DNA from: Advenella mimigardefordensis DPN7
Lineage (GTDB): Bacteria > Pseudomonadota > Gammaproteobacteria > Burkholderiales > Burkholderiaceae_B
Reading direction: 5' to 3'
Length of the DNA: 64,000 nt
NCBI RefSeq assembly: GCF_000521505.1
Contig: NZ_CP003915.1
Coordinates: 4,588,001 to 4,652,000 of the forward strand
Position 1 is the stretch's first letter; each line of letters begins with the position of its first letter. Positions 37,487 through 45,716 of this stretch are shown here, piece by piece. The notes under the pieces are model-generated. The model ran no database searches and was not told where the DNA came from. It worked only from the letters and a program-made list of their open reading frames with translations. Made by a program: the position numbers and the translations under genes.

Positions 37487-38647
37487 ATGCAACACCAAAC
37501 TGACGCCTACCAGGATATTCGCGATGCCATTCGTGATTTGTGCGCCCAATTTCCTGCTGAGTATTTTCGTGATATTGACGAGAAACGCGCTTACCCCGAG
37601 GCATTTGTTAATGCCCTGACCGAGGCCGGCTGGCTGGCCGCCCTGATTCCCCAGGAATATGGTGGTTCGGGCCTCAGTCTAACTGAAGCGAGCGTCATCA
37701 TGGAAGAGATCAACCGTTGTGGGGGTAATTCCGGAGCCTGCCATGGCCAGATGTATAACATGGGAACCTTGCTGCGCCATGGTTCAGACGTCCAGAAAAA
37801 AACCTATCTGCCCAAGATCGCCACCGGCGAACTGCGTTTGCAGTCCATGGCCGTAACCGAGCCAACAACCGGCACCGACACCACCAAAATCAAAACCACC
37901 GCCGTGAAAAAAGAGGGTCGTTACGTGGTCAATGGCCAGAAAGTATGGATTTCCCGTGTCCAGCATTCAGACCTGATGATTCTGCTGGCCCGCACCACGC
38001 CGCTGGAGCAGGTGACCCGCAAGTCCGAAGGCATGTCGATTTTCCTGGTTGATATCCATCAGGCGCTCAAGAGCGGCATGAGCCTGCAGCCCATTCCCAA
38101 TATGGTCAACCACGAAACCAATGAACTGTTCTTCGATAACCTGGAAATCCCCGAGGAGAATCTGATCGGCGAAGAAGGCAAGGGATTCAAATATATTCTG
38201 GACGGCCTGAACGCCGAACGCACGCTGATTGCGGCCGAATGCATTGGCGACGGGTACTGGTTCATTGACAAAGTCAGTGCCTACGTCAAGGAGCGCAAGG
38301 TGTTTGGTCGCCCTATCGGCCAGAACCAGGGCGTTCAGTTTCCTATTGCCAAGGCCTTCATCAATATCGAAGCGGCCAGCCTGATGCGCTATGAAGCAGC
38401 GCGCCGTTTTGACGCGAAACAGGCTTGCGGCACGCAGGCCAATATGTCCAAACTGCTGGCCTCGGAAGCCTCATGGGAAGCCGCCAACGCATGTCTGCAG
38501 TTCCACGGCGGCTTCGGCTTTGCCAACGAATACGATGTCGAGCGCAAGTTCCGTGAGACCCGGCTTTACCAGGTGGCGCCTATTTCAACCAATCTGATTT
38601 ATTCCTACGTTGCCGAGCACGTTCTGGGCCTGCCCCGTTCGTTCTGA
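37487..38647 (+). CDS. Acyl-CoA dehydrogenase in the itaconate locus
   Basis: 386 residues. ATG at 37487 (MQHQTDAYQDIRDAIRDLCA) is the family start; the frame stays open for 28 upstream codons. Conserved ACAD motifs: MAVTEPTTGTDTTKIKTTA, GQKVWISRV and LQFHGGFGFANEYDVERKFRETRLYQV. The usual catalytic Glu of the YEGT-type C-terminal motif is replaced by VAPIST; Glu244 in GLNAERTLIAAE is placed like the base of isovaleryl-CoA/long-chain enzymes. Its exact step near itaconate is unknown, possibly a related C5 dicarboxyl-CoA. Confidence 0.88.
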   Translation: MQHQTDAYQDIRDAIRDLCAQFPAEYFRDIDEKRAYPEAFVNALTEAGWLAALIPQEYGGSGLSLTEASVIMEEINRCGGNSGACHGQMYNMGTLLRHGSDVQKKTYLPKIATGELRLQSMAVTEPTTGTDTTKIKTTAVKKEGRYVVNGQKVWISRVQHSDLMILLARTTPLEQVTRKSEGMSIFLVDIHQALKSGMSLQPIPNMVNHETNELFFDNLEIPEENLIGEEGKGFKYILDGLNAERTLIAAECIGDGYWFIDKVSAYVKERKVFGRPIGQNQGVQFPIAKAFINIEAASLMRYEAARRFDAKQACGTQANMSKLLASEASWEAANACLQFHGGFGFANEYDVERKFRETRLYQVAPISTNLIYSYVAEHVLGLPRSF

Positions 38648-38687
38648 TCCCCCGGTATTTACCCGTTATTTGTTCAGGAAACCTGTT

Positions 38688-40040
38688 ATGACGCAAACAC
38701 CCAGCGCCGCCCTCGCCGAATTTTCCGCCACGCTCACCTACGACATGATCCCCTCGGCGGTCATTGCCCGCTGCGAAGATTTTCTACTGGATACCTTTGG
38801 TTCCATGCTCGCCGGCTTTCCGGCGCGACCGGTTAAAGCCATCCGTGATTTTGCCCTGGCCATGGGTCCGGCCCAGGGCAGCGCGCAGATTATCGGTTCC
38901 ACACAAACCACATCACCGCTGTTTGCGGCGCTGATCAACGGCGCTGCGGCGCATATGGTGGAACAGGATGATGTGCACAACGGCTCGGTGTTTCACCCTG
39001 CAGCGGTGGTGTTTCCGGCAGCGCTGGCAATGGCTCAGGAGACCGGCGCTTCCGGCAAAGATCTGCTGACCGCCTGCGTGGCCGGTTATGAGGTCGGCAT
39101 CCGTGTGGGCGAGTTTCTGGGGCGCTCACACTATCGCATTTTTCATACCACCGGCACCGCCGGCACCATTGCCGCCGCGGTCGCGGCCGGCCGACTGATG
39201 AATCTGTCGCCTGCGCAAATGCTGGATGCCATCGGCTCGGCCGGGACGCAGGCTGCAGGCTTGTGGGAGTTTTTGCGCACCGCCGCCGATTCCAAGCAAT
39301 TGCATACTGCCAAGGCCGCCGCCAACGGTCTGACCGCAGCCTGGCTGGCGCGCGATGGGTTTACCGGCGCCAAACAGATTCTCGAAGGTGCGCAGGGCAT
39401 GGGCGCGGGCATGTCCAGCGATGCTGATCCGGCCCGCCTGACCGACAGGCTGGGCTCGCGCTGGGCCCTGGCGGAAACCTCATTCAAGTACCATGCCTCG
39501 TGCCGTCATACGCATCCGGCTGCCGATGCTCTGGCCAGCGTCATGCAGAACCATGGGCTGGCCGCTGCCGACATCAGCCGTGTGATTACCCATGTGCATC
39601 AGGGCGCCATCGATGTGCTGGGCGCGGTAACCCGTCCCGAGACCGTGCACCAGTCCAAATTCTCCATGGGCACGGTGCTGGCGCTGATTGCCCTGCGCCA
39701 GCGTGCCGGCATGCCCGAATTTGATGCCGCACTCAATGACCAGACCGTGGCCGACTTTCGTGACCGGGTCACCATGGAACTGGACGAAGAGGTGGATACA
39801 GCCTATCCGCAGCGCTGGATTGGCAAGGTATCGGTCGTGACTCAGGACGGTCGTACCCTGCAGGGCCGCGTCGATGAACCCAAGGGGGATCCGGGCAACA
39901 CCCTGTCCCGCGAGGAAATCCGCCAGAAGGTGCGCGGACTGGCGCAATATGGCAAGTCACTCTCCGACGATCAGGTAGCAGCTGGTATGCAGACCATCGA
40001 AGCCATCGGCACCGCAGCGCGTGTGGGCGCGATTTACTAA
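38688..40040 (+). CDS. MmgE/PrpD family protein
   Basis: 450 residues. ATG at 38688 follows AGGAAA. The family holds 2-methylcitrate dehydratase (PrpD) and cis-aconitate decarboxylase; visible landmarks are HMVEQDDVHNGSVFHPAAVVFPAALA, HYRIFHTTGTAGTIAAAVAAGRLM and FKYHASCRHTHPAADAL. It is 40 bp downstream of the acyl-CoA dehydrogenase gene and diverges from the LysR gene. In the Pseudomonas itaconate locus a family member occupies the same place. Whether it acts on itaconate, cis-aconitate or another acid cannot be told. Confidence 0.86.
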   Translation: MTQTPSAALAEFSATLTYDMIPSAVIARCEDFLLDTFGSMLAGFPARPVKAIRDFALAMGPAQGSAQIIGSTQTTSPLFAALINGAAAHMVEQDDVHNGSVFHPAAVVFPAALAMAQETGASGKDLLTACVAGYEVGIRVGEFLGRSHYRIFHTTGTAGTIAAAVAAGRLMNLSPAQMLDAIGSAGTQAAGLWEFLRTAADSKQLHTAKAAANGLTAAWLARDGFTGAKQILEGAQGMGAGMSSDADPARLTDRLGSRWALAETSFKYHASCRHTHPAADALASVMQNHGLAAADISRVITHVHQGAIDVLGAVTRPETVHQSKFSMGTVLALIALRQRAGMPEFDAALNDQTVADFRDRVTMELDEEVDTAYPQRWIGKVSVVTQDGRTLQGRVDEPKGDPGNTLSREEIRQKVRGLAQYGKSLSDDQVAAGMQTIEAIGTAARVGAIY

Positions 40041-40069
40041 GATAGCGGGGAGCAGCAGCCAGGCGCGGC

Positions 40070-40135
40070 CGGACAGCGGGGTAATGGCGCGGACAGCGGG
40101 TAATGGCGAATGCCTATTGCTGAATGCCTATTGCT
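40070..40135. repeat. Two neighbouring tandem duplications downstream of the MmgE/PrpD gene
   Basis: CGGACAGCGGGGTAATGGCG (40070-40089) is repeated at 40090-40108 with one G missing. Directly after, GAATGCCTATTGCT occurs twice (40108-40121, 40122-40135). The block lies between two convergent genes. Confidence 0.92.
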
Positions 40136-40167
40136 GCTGGCCTGCCCCGGCCCGCTGCCCGGTCTGC

Positions 40168-41127
40168 CTATTGATACCGTTCACGATAGGCCAGCGGCGA
40201 TAAGCCGCTATATTTGCGAAACGTGTCGCGAAAGGCCTTGGCATCGTTGTAACCCACGCCGTACATCACATCTGAAATTGTGCTGCTGGTCATTTCAAGC
40301 TGCCGCTTGGCCGCTTCTACCCGGATACGCTGCTGATACTCCAAGACCGACTGGCCTGTGGCCTTGCGAAAACGCCGCTCCAGAGTGCGTCGCCCCATGG
40401 CAAAAGAATCGCATAACTGTTCAACGGTGATTTTTTCTGAATAGTGCCGCTCCAGAAAGGATTGCACCGGCATGATGCTTGCATCGCCATGTTCCTTCCA
40501 GCCATTGAAAATGGAAAATGGCAATTGTGAATGACGTTCGTAATCGAGCTGGAACACCTTGGCGCAATAAATGGCCGTGGCCCGATCTGAATGCATTTCA
40601 ATCAGGTGCAGAATCAGACGGCTGGCCGACACTGCGCCACCGCTGGTAAAAATGCCCCCATCAAAATCCATGGTTTTTTCTGCATTCCAGCGCACCCTGG
40701 GAAAAGCCTGTTGCATGGCCTCCAGCGCCTGCCAGTGCGTGACTGCCCGCAAGCCGTCCAGAATACCCGCAGCCGCCAGCAATGCGCTACCCATACACAA
40801 ACTCGCCACCGGCGCACCCTGTGCAAATTGGCTGGCGATCCAGCCGATGAGCGCAGCATTGTCGTTTAACGCTGCCGGTGAGGGCGCAGTGGGCGGCACA
40901 ATATACAAATCCGCTTGTGGGATATCCGGCAACAGATGGTCCGGATGGATGGTGTAATGCCCGTTGCCGGCCCGTATTTCGCTGTGCGCACCCGCCAGCG
41001 ATACCTCAAACGGCATGGGCAGGTTTTGCTGCTTGCGGTAACTGCAGGCTTCGGCCAGCCCCAGCCTGGCCTGTTCCAGGCCCGCCAGGTTAACGCCCTG
41101 GGGTACAAGAAAAACAATCTGCTTCAT
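40168..41127 (-). CDS. GlxA-family AraC-type regulator with DJ-1/PfpI domain
   Basis: 319 residues. ATG at 41127 with GGAGAG upstream. Residues 1-170 form a DJ-1/PfpI-like domain (MKQIVFLVPQGVNLAGLEQA; VASLCMGSALLAAAGILDG with the nucleophile-elbow Cys). The C-terminus has two AraC helix-turn-helix units (VEQLCDSFAMGRRTLERRFRKATGQSVLEYQQRIRVEAAKRQLE; ISDVMYGVGYNDAKAFRDTFRKYSGLSPLAYR). Members regulate amine or amino acid catabolism; the target is unknown. It diverges from two VOC genes. Confidence 0.88.
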   Translation of the reverse strand: MKQIVFLVPQGVNLAGLEQARLGLAEACSYRKQQNLPMPFEVSLAGAHSEIRAGNGHYTIHPDHLLPDIPQADLYIVPPTAPSPAALNDNAALIGWIASQFAQGAPVASLCMGSALLAAAGILDGLRAVTHWQALEAMQQAFPRVRWNAEKTMDFDGGIFTSGGAVSASRLILHLIEMHSDRATAIYCAKVFQLDYERHSQLPFSIFNGWKEHGDASIMPVQSFLERHYSEKITVEQLCDSFAMGRRTLERRFRKATGQSVLEYQQRIRVEAAKRQLEMTSSTISDVMYGVGYNDAKAFRDTFRKYSGLSPLAYRERYQ

Positions 41128-41299
41128 GACACTCTCCGCTTGCGGATTGCCGGTAGCAAACATGACCGGATACGCGCTCACTATACGGCAGAATGGTGTC
41201 GCAATCAACCCGTGAAATTGCCGTTATCTGCACTTTCACAAGCGTCATCGTGACACTATAGTAACCCCATGTCGCCGCCATCCTGCCAGGAGAACTACT

Positions 41300-41755
41300 A
41301 TGCACGTTACGCTCTCACCCTATCTGAATTTCAACGGCCAATGCCGCCAGGCCCTGACCCTGTACCAGACCTGTTTCGGCGGCGAACTGCTGTTTCGCAC
41401 GGTCGCGGAATTTCCGCCAGACTCGCCGGGCTGTTCAACCACCCCGACCGATCCCGACACCATCATGCATGGACAACTGGTCAATCAGGATTTCATGATT
41501 CTGGGCACCGACATGAACAACCCGGCGGGCTTTCGGCCCGGCAATGATTTCGGCTTTGGCGTCAGTGTCGACAGTCAGGACAATCTGCGGCGCTGTATCG
41601 AGCTCCTGGGTAGCGGTGGCACGATTGCCGTACCCGCCGGTCCCACACCCTGGGCCGATCTGTTCGCTGTGCTGGTCGACCCTTTCGGCAAAGTCTGGTA
41701 TTTGAATTATTTCGGCAGCAAATCACCCCAATCACCTTCCCGGAGCACGCAATGA
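41300..41755 (+). CDS. PhnB-like VOC protein
   Basis: 151 residues with AGGAG upstream. MHVTLSPYLNFNGQCRQALTLYQTCFGGELLF and the ending WADLFAVLVDPFGKVWYLNYF are characteristic of the PhnB/3-demethylubiquinone methyltransferase-like VOC subgroup. Function is unassigned; a metal-dependent or binding role is possible. It overlaps the next VOC gene by four bases. Confidence 0.82.
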   Translation: MHVTLSPYLNFNGQCRQALTLYQTCFGGELLFRTVAEFPPDSPGCSTTPTDPDTIMHGQLVNQDFMILGTDMNNPAGFRPGNDFGFGVSVDSQDNLRRCIELLGSGGTIAVPAGPTPWADLFAVLVDPFGKVWYLNYFGSKSPQSPSRSTQ

Positions 41756-42207
41756 ATACAGACAAACCCACCCTGCTTTTTGTGAACCTGCCCGTCAGTT
41801 CCGTTGACACCACCCGGGCCTTTTTCACTGGTCTGGGCTTTACTTTCAACACCATGTTCTGCGATGAAAACTCGCTCTGCATGGAACTGAATCCTATGGC
41901 AAGTGTCATGTTCCTGCAGCGCAGGCGTTTTTCCGACTTCACACCCAAAACGGTTGCCGATGCTCATCATGCCAGCGAAGTGCTGATGTGTATCAGCCGG
42001 GAATCACGGGCCGCGGTTGATGAGCTGACGCAACGCGCTCTGGAACTGGGCGCCACCGAGGCACGCGAACCCCAGGATCATGGCTTCATGTACGGTCGCA
42101 GCATCAACGACCCGGACGGACATATTTGGGAAATCATGTGGATGGATATGGCGCAGTTTCCCGGCAACAGCGCTGCGGCCAAAGAGGGTGAATCAACAAC
42201 CGGATGA
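41752..42207 (+). CDS. VOC family protein (glyoxalase/bleomycin-resistance fold)
   Basis: 151 residues starting at the ATGA overlap with the preceding gene. KPTLLFVNLPVSSVDTTRAFFTGLGFTFN opens the fold; the C-terminal DPDGHIWEIMWMDMAQFP provides the conserved Glu. Translationally coupled to the PhnB-like gene, so the two small enzymes probably act together. Substrate unknown. Confidence 0.82.
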   Translation: MNTDKPTLLFVNLPVSSVDTTRAFFTGLGFTFNTMFCDENSLCMELNPMASVMFLQRRRFSDFTPKTVADAHHASEVLMCISRESRAAVDELTQRALELGATEAREPQDHGFMYGRSINDPDGHIWEIMWMDMAQFPGNSAAAKEGESTTG

Positions 42208-42223
42208 GAGCAGGGGACAGGAA

Positions 42224-42265
42224 GACCAAGCGGGTGCTGACGGCGACCAAGACGGTGCTGACGAG
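42224..42265. repeat. 21-bp imperfect tandem duplication
   Basis: Two adjacent 21-bp copies beginning GACCAAG (42224-42244, 42245-42265) share GGTGCTGACG and differ at a few positions. They lie in the gap between the VOC gene and the convergent DUF1289 gene. Confidence 0.85.
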
Positions 42266-42387
42266 CCACAATTTATACTCAGGTCCACATGTCCTTCACT
42301 GCCCGCTGTGCAGCACCCGTATCCCTTATCCCTGATTGTCCACTACCCAACGATGACGGTATTACACCGCATTTCCGTGCACATCAA

Positions 42388-42687
42388 TCAGGTACCCGGC
42401 AATCGCGGCTCATTGTCGTCCTCATCCGCCTGACTATCAGCCCCCTGGCCGGTAGCCGCCAGTGCACGGGCGGCCAGGATTTCCTGGATCAGCTTGTGCC
42501 TGCGCTGGTTGCACAGGCGCAAGACTTCACGCTTGCGGGTGTCGGAAAAAGTCTGCCACTGAAACCGCTCTTCCCGGTTGCGCAGACAGCCCCGGCACAG
42601 GCCGCGGCTGTTCACTTCGCATATGCCCCGGCAGGGGCTGGGAATGTCGAAAAACTCGAGCTGTTCCATTGCTATGTCAGACTGCAT
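42388..42687 (-). CDS. DUF1289 small cysteine-rich protein
   Basis: 99 residues from the ATG at 42687 (a GTG three codons earlier is also open, and an ATG at 42669 is possible). The DUF1289 core PSPCRGICEVNSRGLCRGCLRNREER has four cysteines (C-x3-C, C-x2-C) that could bind a metal or Fe-S cluster. It is encoded 27 bp after the fumC stop on the same strand, so it is probably cotranscribed with fumC. Function unknown. Confidence 0.85.
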   Translation of the reverse strand: MQSDIAMEQLEFFDIPSPCRGICEVNSRGLCRGCLRNREERFQWQTFSDTRKREVLRLCNQRRHKLIQEILAARALAATGQGADSQADEDDNEPRLPGT

Positions 42688-42714
42688 ATTCACCACGCAA
42701 GTTCATCATGGTAA

Positions 42715-44088
42715 TTACAGTCCGCCCTCGGTCAGTTTTTTCGGATCCAGCAGCTTGCGCAATTGCGCTTCACCCAAATCGGTTTTTTCGGCGGCTACGT
42801 CAACAATCGGCCGCTTTTCTTTATAGGCGGTTTTCGCGATTTCCGCTGCTTTCAGATAGCCTACCACAGGATTGAGCGCCGTCACCAGAATCGGATTTTT
42901 ATCCAGTGCTTCCTGCAGCCTCGGTGCATTCACTTTGAAAGAGGCAATGGCCTTGTCGGCCAGCAAACGAGACACATTGGCCAGCAACTCAAGACTGTTC
43001 AACAGGTTATGCGCAATCATGGGCAGCATGACATTCAGTTCGAAATTGCCCGCCTGTCCGCCGATGGTAATCGCAGCATCGTTGCCGATAACCTGTGCCG
43101 CGACCATGGCCGTTGCCTCCGGGATGACCGGATTGACCTTGCCCGGCATGATCGAAGAGCCCGGCTGCAGCGCTTCCAGTTCGATTTCACCCAGGCCTGC
43201 CAGCGGACCGGAATTCATCCAGCGCAGATCATTGGCTATTTTCATGAGTGTCACTGCCGTGGTCTTGAGCTGCCCTGACAGCGCCACGGCAATATCCTGA
43301 GAACTGATATGGGCAAAAAAGTTTTCCGCAGGTTTAAAACGCACCCCTGTGATGGTACTGATCTGGCGCGCAAATTCAGCGGCAAATCGTGGATGGGCGT
43401 TGATGCCCGTGCCCACCGCCGTGCCACCCTGTGCCAGGGTTTGCAACAACGGTTGCTGTGCTTTGAGCAGTTCAATATTCTGTTCCACCTGCACCGCCCA
43501 GCCCTCAAGCGACTGGCTCATCCGTACTGGCATGGCATCCATCAAATGGGTACGGCCCGTCTTCACATAACGATCAACAGCGCGTGCTTTCTTGCGAATG
43601 ACTTTGGCCAGATGCGTCAGCGCCGGCAGCAATTGCTGATGCAACTGCACGGCCGCACTGATATGAATCGTACCGGGAATCATATCGTTGCTGCTTTGCC
43701 CGTAATTGACATGATCGTTGGGGCTGACCGGTTCGCCGTACAGTTTGGTCGCCAGCGTGGCCAGTACCTCGTTGGCATTCATATTGGTGCTGGTACCCGA
43801 TCCGGTCTGATAGATATCGATGGGAAAGTGCGCCATGAAATCGCCTTCAAGCAGCGTATCCACAGACGTGGCGATGGCCTCACCCATTTCCGGCGGAATC
43901 TGTTTGAGTTTGACATTGGCTTTGGCTGCCGCCGCCTTGGCCAGCAATAAGGAACGGATAAAAGCGGCAGGCAAACGCTGCCCGCTGATCGGGAAATTAT
44001 TGATGGCCCGCTGCGTTTGCGCGCCATAAAGCGCCTTGGCCGGCACCTCTAGCTGCCCCATACTGTCTTTCTCAATCCGTGTTTTCAT
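42715..44088 (-). CDS. fumC: Class II fumarate hydratase
   Basis: 457 residues, the normal length. Interconverts fumarate and L-malate in the TCA cycle without an iron-sulfur cluster. The fumarase/aspartase signature GSSIMPGKVNPV is intact, as are TGSGTSTNMNANEV and GRTHLMDAMPV. ATG preceded by GAGG at seven bases. A small DUF1289 gene follows in the same transcript. Confidence 0.97.
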   Translation of the reverse strand: MKTRIEKDSMGQLEVPAKALYGAQTQRAINNFPISGQRLPAAFIRSLLLAKAAAAKANVKLKQIPPEMGEAIATSVDTLLEGDFMAHFPIDIYQTGSGTSTNMNANEVLATLATKLYGEPVSPNDHVNYGQSSNDMIPGTIHISAAVQLHQQLLPALTHLAKVIRKKARAVDRYVKTGRTHLMDAMPVRMSQSLEGWAVQVEQNIELLKAQQPLLQTLAQGGTAVGTGINAHPRFAAEFARQISTITGVRFKPAENFFAHISSQDIAVALSGQLKTTAVTLMKIANDLRWMNSGPLAGLGEIELEALQPGSSIMPGKVNPVIPEATAMVAAQVIGNDAAITIGGQAGNFELNVMLPMIAHNLLNSLELLANVSRLLADKAIASFKVNAPRLQEALDKNPILVTALNPVVGYLKAAEIAKTAYKEKRPIVDVAAEKTDLGEAQLRKLLDPKKLTEGGL

Positions 44089-44303
44089 TGCTTAACCTCA
44101 TTCGTTCAAAATATGAAAATTCAGCACTGCTGCGCCTGGCGCACGGCTTTACCTTGTCATGCCATTATAAGCACCGCCAGGCCACACTGGAAAGCGACGA
44201 GCCAGACAGCACACCGATTTGCACGACCGTGCGTCTGCGCACTATGATAAGTGCGACGCGCTCCATTTTTCCCTATACCCTTTTTTCCTGTAAGGATTCG
44301 ACC

Positions 44304-44939
44304 ATGTCAGCCAGCCGCATTACCTTTTACTCCAACCCGCAGTCCCGCGCCGCCGTGATCCACTGGATGCTGGAGGAACTGGGCGAGCCCTACGAAACAA
44401 TCTATCTGAATTATCAGGGCGCCATGAAAACCCCCGAGTATCTGGCCGTCAACCCGATGGGCAAGGTCCCGGCCATCGTGCATGACGGTCAGGTGGTAAC
44501 CGAAGGCGCGGCCATCTGCGCTTTCCTGGCCGACCAGTATCCGCAAAAAAATCTGGCGCCGGCTACCGACAGCCCGCTGCGCGGCACCTATTACCGATGG
44601 TTGTTCTTTGCCGCCGGACCGCTGGAAGAAGCGATCACCATGACATCCCTGAAGATGCCCATTCCGGCCGATAAAAGTGCCATGCTGGGCTTTGGCACAC
44701 TGGCGCGCACGGTCGATGTACTGGAGCAGGCGGTGTCCGGCAGCAACTGGATTTGCGGTGAACAGTTCACTGCCGCTGATGTGTACGTGGGCTCGGCGAT
44801 CCGGTTTTATATGCTGTTCGGCGTACTTGAAGCGCGCCCTGCGTTCAAGGCCTATGTTGACCGACTCACACAACGGCCTGCCTATCAGCGCAGCCTAAAA
44901 ATACTGGAGCAGGCGGCGGCCACGCAGCAAAAGCAATAA
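44304..44939 (+). CDS. Glutathione S-transferase
   Basis: 211 residues; the ATG at 44304 has AAGGA upstream and starts the thioredoxin-like domain (MSASRITFYSNPQSRAAVIHWMLEELGEPYE). The glutathione-site cis-Pro is in MGKVPAIVHDGQVVTEGAAICAFLAD, where GA replaces the more usual ES. A helical C-terminal domain follows (WICGEQFTAADVYVG). Probably cytosolic detoxification; diverges from fumC. Confidence 0.9.
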   Translation: MSASRITFYSNPQSRAAVIHWMLEELGEPYETIYLNYQGAMKTPEYLAVNPMGKVPAIVHDGQVVTEGAAICAFLADQYPQKNLAPATDSPLRGTYYRWLFFAAGPLEEAITMTSLKMPIPADKSAMLGFGTLARTVDVLEQAVSGSNWICGEQFTAADVYVGSAIRFYMLFGVLEARPAFKAYVDRLTQRPAYQRSLKILEQAAATQQKQ

Positions 44940-45000
44940 ATACCGGTCTTCATCCAAAGATTCCGCTCATACTTTTCCGGCCGATGCCGCGAGTCTATTA

Positions 45001-45032
45001 GTTTAGTGCAGTGCGAGTTTAGTGAGGTGCGT
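45001..45032. repeat. 16-bp imperfect tandem duplication
   Basis: GTTTAGTGCAGTGCGA (45001-45016) is followed by GTTTAGTGAGGTGCGT (45017-45032). It lies in the gap between the GST gene and the XRE-cupin regulator gene. Confidence 0.85.
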
Positions 45033-45151
45033 AATCTCAATATATTATCACGCTTGTTGCTGTTGCCCTTATGTCCCCGCAAGCAACTGCGGGGCATTCG
45101 TGGAACCCGGTGCCCATTGCCGATGTTCCGTTGATCCATTATAGTGGCACG

Positions 45152-45715
45152 ATGAATAATCAAGACCTGGATCAAAGGATAGGCGCACGTATCCGTACCG
45201 AACGCGAAAGTCGGGGCTGGTCGCTGTCCGAATTAGCAACGCGGGCATCGGTTTCACGGGCAATGATTCATAAGGTCGAGCGCGGTGACAGCAGCCCCAC
45301 GGCAAATCTGCTGGGGAAACTGTCGGGTGCGTTTGGCCTGAGCATGTCAACCCTTTTGGCGCGGGCCGAAATCAGTCAGGGACGCCTGCTTAGAAAAGCC
45401 GATCAGCCTGTCTGGGTCGATCCGGCAACGGGCTACATACGCCGCCACGTTTCGCCTCGATCAGATATCCCATTCGATGTGGTTCACGTTACGCTTCCCG
45501 GCAACAAGGAAGTCCCCATGCCGGCCTCGGCCTATGCGTTCCTGCGGCAACTGGTGTGGGTGCTGGAGGGTGAGCTTGTATTCGTGGAAGGCCAGACGCA
45601 GCATGAGATGAAAGAAGGAGACTGCCTTGAGCTGGGCCCGCCAATGGATTGCATCTTCAAAAATCAGACTGAGCGGCCATGTACCTATGCCGTTGTGCTG
45701 CTTAACGTGTCGTAA
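45152..45715 (+). CDS. XRE-cupin transcriptional regulator
   Basis: 187 residues from the ATG at 45152. Helix-turn-helix at about 7-62 (IRTERESRGWSLSELATRASVSRAMIHKVERGDSSPTANLLGKLS) and a C-terminal cupin (VWVLEGELVFVEGQTQHEMKEGDCLELGPPMDCIFKN) that may bind a small ligand. It ends one base before a convergent DMT exporter gene; a functional link is possible but not shown. Confidence 0.88.
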   Translation: MNNQDLDQRIGARIRTERESRGWSLSELATRASVSRAMIHKVERGDSSPTANLLGKLSGAFGLSMSTLLARAEISQGRLLRKADQPVWVDPATGYIRRHVSPRSDIPFDVVHVTLPGNKEVPMPASAYAFLRQLVWVLEGELVFVEGQTQHEMKEGDCLELGPPMDCIFKNQTERPCTYAVVLLNVS

Positions 45716-45716
45716 T

